Of a stretch of 34,065 nt of DNA, positions 30,818 through 34,065 are shown piece by piece. Position 1 is the stretch's first letter, and every line of letters begins with the position of its first letter. The DNA is taken from positions 1-34,065 of the forward strand of contig CADCII010000044.1 of assembly GCA_902801515.1 (NCBI GenBank), in the 5' to 3' direction. The position numbers and the translations under genes are program-made. The DNA is from an uncultured Lachnospiraceae bacterium (lineage in GTDB: Bacteria > Bacillota > Clostridia > Lachnospirales > Lachnospiraceae). The notes beneath the pieces are model-generated. The model ran no database searches and was not told where the DNA came from. It saw only the letters and a list, made by a program, of their open reading frames with translations.

Positions 30818-31666
30818 TTAACCCTTCACGGCCCCGTTTGTCATTCCCGCAATGATATATTTTTGCATAAAGATGAAAATGACTGCGACCGGAATGATCG
30901 TTACGATGGCGAAGGCGGACAGGTAGCTCCATTTCGTGCCGTACTGTCCCATGAAGTTGAAGATCCCGGCTGTGATCGGACGCTTCTGCTGATCCAGGAT
31001 AAACGTCATTCCGTAGGCCAGGTCGCCCCATGCGTACAGGAAGGAGAATACGGCGCACACGATGATACCGGGTTTTGCCACCGGCACCAGGATCCGCATG
31101 AACGCACCGAATCTTGTACATCCGTCGATATATGCCGCCTCTTCCAGTTCCTTCGGGATCGATGCGAAATAATTCTTCAGGATCAGTATGGAAAATGGGA
31201 TCCCGATCGTCGTATCCGCAAGGATCGCCGACCACCAGGTATTATAAACATGCATTCCCTTGAACATGATGAACATGGGCGTGAGCAGCACGGACACCGG
31301 AAGCATCTGGGTGACCAGGAAGAACAGCAGCATGACCTTCCTGCCCTTAAAACGATACTTGGCGATGGCGTACGACGCCGGCACTGCCAGGACAACAGAG
31401 ATCAGCATGGAACTCAGGGAGATCAGGAAGCTGTTCGCAAATGAACGGAACATGTTGAAGTCTCCGGTCTCCACCTGCGCCGCATAGGACTGCGTGTTCA
31501 GGACGTGCGGATAGAACGTCGGCGGGTTCTGGAATATCTCCTGCTCCGTCTTCAGGGAAGTGTTCAGTGTCCAGAACAGCGGGAACAGCAGGAAACACAG
31601 TACCAGAACGGAAACGATACAGAGGAGCACATTTTTCCTGCCGGTAATCTTTTTCTCTTCTCCCAT
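30818..31666 (-). CDS. Sugar ABC transporter permease, MalG type
   Basis: The 282-residue protein has six membrane helices. The first is near residues 12-32, followed by the typical NTSLKTEQEIF loop. The EAA loop that contacts the ATPase reads EEAAYIDGCTRFGAFMRI, followed by LVPVAKPGI. It ends MTNGAVKG, the usual MalG-type end. It pairs with the MalF-type permease encoded 4 bases upstream. No ATPase gene occurs in this window, so a shared MsmX-like ATPase elsewhere must energise it. Confidence 0.94.
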   Translation of the reverse strand: MGEEKKITGRKNVLLCIVSVLVLCFLLFPLFWTLNTSLKTEQEIFQNPPTFYPHVLNTQSYAAQVETGDFNMFRSFANSFLISLSSMLISVVLAVPASYAIAKYRFKGRKVMLLFFLVTQMLPVSVLLTPMFIMFKGMHVYNTWWSAILADTTIGIPFSILILKNYFASIPKELEEAAYIDGCTRFGAFMRILVPVAKPGIIVCAVFSFLYAWGDLAYGMTFILDQQKRPITAGIFNFMGQYGTKWSYLSAFAIVTIIPVAVIFIFMQKYIIAGMTNGAVKG

Positions 31667-31670
31667 TTCC

Positions 31671-32570
31671 TCAGTCCTCCTCTCCCTGCATGGTGATCCT
31701 CAGGTAGATGATACCGACCATCAGAAGGATCAGGAGCAGTACATTCGCTACTGCCGAACCGATGCTGTAATTAAACAGTTCAAATGACTGTTTGTAGGAA
31801 TATGTTGACAAAAGGTGAGTAGAGTTGACCGGTCCGCCGCTTGTCATAACATAGACCAGATCATAGACCTTGAATGTGTAGATGAACCCCAGTACAAGAA
31901 CCGATTCGATCGTGGGGCGCAGAAGCGGCAGTGTGATTCGCCAGAAACTCTGGCTGGCGCTAGCGCCGTCGATTGCCGCGCTCTCATACAGTTCCTGGGG
32001 GATGGTAGTCAGCCCGGTGGACAGCAGGATCGTGTTAAACGGGATCCCGATCCAGACATTTGCGATAATGACCACCAGCATTGCCGTCTTCGAACTGGTC
32101 AGCCAGTCAATATTCTGGGAGATCAGATGCACGGATCTCAGGATATAATTCACCACACCGATATCCGTCGCAAACAGTAGTTTGAAGATCAGAGCCGTGA
32201 CCGTCATCGGGATCATCCATGGGATCATGAGGATCCCGCGCACCGTTCTGGCGAAGCTGAAATTCTTATTTAAGAACAGTGCCAGGATAAATCCGATCAG
32301 AAACTGGAATACCAGGCAGGATACCGTGAAGATCAGAGTGTTGCCGAGAGACTTCAGAAACACGTCATCATGAAACAGCTTTATGTAGTTGGCTATTCCG
32401 ATAAAATGTTTCTCTCCCCTTGACAGATTCGCCACCGTCACATCCTGCAGGCTCAGCAGAAGGTTGCTGATAATGGGATATCCCACAAAGATCAGCATAT
32501 AGACGCATGCCGGCAGAGCAAACAGAAGCCCTGCATTCTCATGCCGGAAGAATCGTTTTAATGCACGCAT
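31671..32570 (-). CDS. Sugar ABC transporter permease, MalF type
   Basis: The 299-residue protein has six membrane helices, starting with ENAGLLFALPACVYMLIFVG. The EAA loop reads YESAAIDGASASQSFWRI, followed by TLPLLRPTI. GIANYIKLFHDDVFLKSLGN before the second helix is typical of the family. It is first in an operon with the MalG-type permease (stop and start 4 bases apart) and the sensor kinase. RBS AAGGGGG lies 8 bases before the ATG. The promoter at 32605 carries the CCCCCTTTTT element shared with the binding-protein operon. Confidence 0.94.
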   Translation of the reverse strand: MRALKRFFRHENAGLLFALPACVYMLIFVGYPIISNLLLSLQDVTVANLSRGEKHFIGIANYIKLFHDDVFLKSLGNTLIFTVSCLVFQFLIGFILALFLNKNFSFARTVRGILMIPWMIPMTVTALIFKLLFATDIGVVNYILRSVHLISQNIDWLTSSKTAMLVVIIANVWIGIPFNTILLSTGLTTIPQELYESAAIDGASASQSFWRITLPLLRPTIESVLVLGFIYTFKVYDLVYVMTSGGPVNSTHLLSTYSYKQSFELFNYSIGSAVANVLLLILLMVGIIYLRITMQGEED

Positions 32571-32604
32571 AATAAAACCCCCTTTTGCGATCTCTCTTGC
32601 AGAA

Positions 32605-32657
32605 AGTATAGAACGTCAGCGTCAACTTCTAAATGTGAGAAATCTTTAAAAAGGGGG
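32605..32657 (-). promoter_or_regulatory. Promoter and regulator element of the permease-kinase operon
   Basis: Minus strand: TATACT at 32610-32605 with no -35 at the right distance. Upstream lies CCCCCTTTTTAAAGATTTCT, starting 47 bases before the -10. The match and spacing to the element at 28876-28928 indicate common control. Confidence 0.7.
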
Positions 32658-32679
32658 AATCACCTAATCTTTATTGATT

Positions 32680-34065
32680 TTATTTTACATTTCTCCGGTA
32701 CTCGACGGGAAGCTGCCCCGTGATCTCCTTGAAGACCCTGCTGAAATACTTGGGATCCGAATAACCGACCTTCTCCGCCACCTCGTACAGTTTCAGGTTC
32801 GTTCCCACCAGCAGCTCCTTCGCCTTCGAGATCCTGTAGTTCTTGACATAATTGCTGAAAGTGGTACCCGTCTCCCTGTGGAACAGCGTCCCCAGATACT
32901 CCGGCGTCATATCCAGCTTTCTTGAGATCTCATCCAGCATGATCCCTGTCTGATAGAACTCATGGATCATACTCTTCATTCTCTTTACTGTCAGATGGGT
33001 GGTATCCGTATCCTGTGTGCCGGTAAGTTTTTCCAGTACGAGCGAAGAGGCGTCTGTCAGTTCCTCCCGCAGTTTCGCATTCATGATCCGGCTCAGCAGT
33101 TCCTGCTGGTTGATCTGGCTGACTTGAACCTTCCCCACTTCTTTCGCTATGGCGATGATATTCCACAGAAAACGAACATAGCTTTCCTTGATCTCTTTGG
33201 GCGCATAGATCTTTCCGTCGCAAAATGAGTCGTGGAACTCTTTCATCACTTCCTGTTCCCTTGCCTGATCGTCAGAACATATGGCAGTCCGCATCTGCAT
33301 CTCCAGGTCAATGGGATAATTGCAGGACGCGGTCTGGACATTCTTGATCTGCGGGTAGCAGATCAGTACCTTATTGTCCATGGAGATATTCCAGTCCAGA
33401 TACGGGTACAAAAGAGAGAACCCTTCTCCCAGTGCATTCAGATCATCTACCTCGACCCAGCCTGCAGCCATCTTCTTCGGACTTCGCTGCAGGATCTGCT
33501 GCTGCACCCATCTCTCCAGATCCTTCAGGTCCCGGTATCCCCTGACTACTACAGTGACAGTATTCCGGTAAACCAGGTCCGGATAATAACAGTCCAGCCC
33601 CGGATAAGAACTGAACACATGCCGGATGTACCTTCGCGTATCCTCTGAACTCACATCACCGCCGTGGTAGGCACACAGAAGACTCATTTTCTCATGACAG
33701 TCGATATGATACCTGCTTTCAAGATAGGCTTCCGTCTGCTCATCAACCGTCAGCTTCCCGGAGAGCACAGAGAAAAAGATCTGCTCGGGAGTACCGATCT
33801 GCTCAGGCTTCTCCAGGCGTTCCTTCTCGATCTGGAATGTGACATTCTCCAGCGACTGCATCAGCTCATTGTAGGCAATGGGCTTCAGAAGATATTCCGT
33901 CACCCCTAGCTTCATCGCAGATCTGGCATACTCAAACTCCGAGAACGCACTCAGCACGATCGCCTTCGTATGAATGCCGGCCTGCACCATCTGCTCCAGC
34001 ATCTCCAGTCCATCCATATCCGGCATCCGGATATCCGTGATCACAATATCCGGTTTCAGCTGAAG
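32680..34065 (-). CDS. AraC-type response regulator, N-terminus outside window
   Basis: About 460 residues are visible and the frame is open to the window edge. The receiver domain shows the phosphoacceptor in IVITDIRMPDMDG, LSAFSEFEYAR and YLLKPI. A long middle region follows. The C-terminal AraC helix-turn-helix pair is MLDEISRKLDMTPEYLGTLF and then KLYEVAEKVGYSDPKYFSRVF, followed by KEITGQLPVEYRRN. It is the likely partner of the kinase at 28985 and activator of the two promoters with the CCCCCTTTTT element. The start codon is beyond 34065. No terminator is seen after it, so some transcription may continue into the permease operon. Confidence 0.93.
   Translation of the reverse strand, partial: LQLKPDIVITDIRMPDMDGLEMLEQMVQAGIHTKAIVLSAFSEFEYARSAMKLGVTEYLLKPIAYNELMQSLENVTFQIEKERLEKPEQIGTPEQIFFSVLSGKLTVDEQTEAYLESRYHIDCHEKMSLLCAYHGGDVSSEDTRRYIRHVFSSYPGLDCYYPDLVYRNTVTVVVRGYRDLKDLERWVQQQILQRSPKKMAAGWVEVDDLNALGEGFSLLYPYLDWNISMDNKVLICYPQIKNVQTASCNYPIDLEMQMRTAICSDDQAREQEVMKEFHDSFCDGKIYAPKEIKESYVRFLWNIIAIAKEVGKVQVSQINQQELLSRIMNAKLREELTDASSLVLEKLTGTQDTDTTHLTVKRMKSMIHEFYQTGIMLDEISRKLDMTPEYLGTLFHRETGTTFSNYVKNYRISKAKELLVGTNLKLYEVAEKVGYSDPKYFSRVFKEITGQLPVEYRRNVK

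Overview
The window looks like part of the chromosome of a gut-type Clostridia bacterium, most likely Lachnospiraceae. GC is near 50%, Shine-Dalgarno sites are strong (GGAGG type), and sigma-A promoters have clear -35/-10 boxes. The gene content fits as well: an ABC-F protein of the Lsa type, an Rrf2 regulator with nifS/nifU/cysK, and two-component systems of the LytS-like kinase plus AraC-type response regulator sort next to a sugar ABC transporter. No rRNA, tRNA or CRISPR array was seen.

Layout. Positions 1-460 hold the remains of an IS200/IS605 element: the first codons of a tnpB-like gene running off the left edge and a C-terminal tnpA fragment. Positions 585-2376 hold small genes on the minus strand (DinB-like fragment, internally deleted flavodoxin-fold reductase, membrane protein, GNAT). 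Positions 2469-4300 hold an ABC-F antibiotic-resistance-type gene whose leader contains a short ORF and an intrinsic terminator, so it is probably controlled by attenuation. Positions 4401-6229 hold a KtrB/KtrA-like K+ uptake pair in which KtrA lacks its RCK_C domain. Positions 6372-6641 encode an 89-residue peptide with a double-glycine leader and an SH3-like core. Positions 6731-10520 hold a membrane-anchored XRE regulator, a three-gene operon (rrf2, SIMPL protein, DUF4037 protein) and a membrane protein.

Positions 10697-14793 form a sulfur and Fe-S region: an SDR dehydrogenase, nifS-nifU, and cysK. The rrf2, nifS and cysK promoters all carry the same AGTAGG-type element filling the 17-bp spacer, which points to an Rrf2 regulon. 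cysK additionally has a Cys-rich leader peptide, an intrinsic terminator and a matching antiterminator segment. Positions 14804-18822 run on the minus strand: a Y-family DNA polymerase with a frameshifted tail, a co-occurring small protein, a YjbR/EVE-like protein, a flavodoxin and an esterase. Positions 18972-21642 hold a secreted SH3 protein, an AraC regulator and a 65-codon orphan gene with its own terminator.

Positions 21646-34065 are devoted to carbohydrate use. A GH127 beta-L-arabinofuranosidase and a GH31 alpha-xylosidase/glucosidase follow a sugar-binding protein; a second operon encodes two permeases and a sensor kinase; an AraC-type response regulator runs off the right edge. The two operon promoters share a CCCCCTTTTT-n-AGATTTC element at nearly the same distance from the -10 box, the likely site for that response regulator. 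Next to this locus lies a damaged pair: a response regulator that has lost its output domain and appears fused to the beginning of a frameshifted alpha/beta hydrolase.
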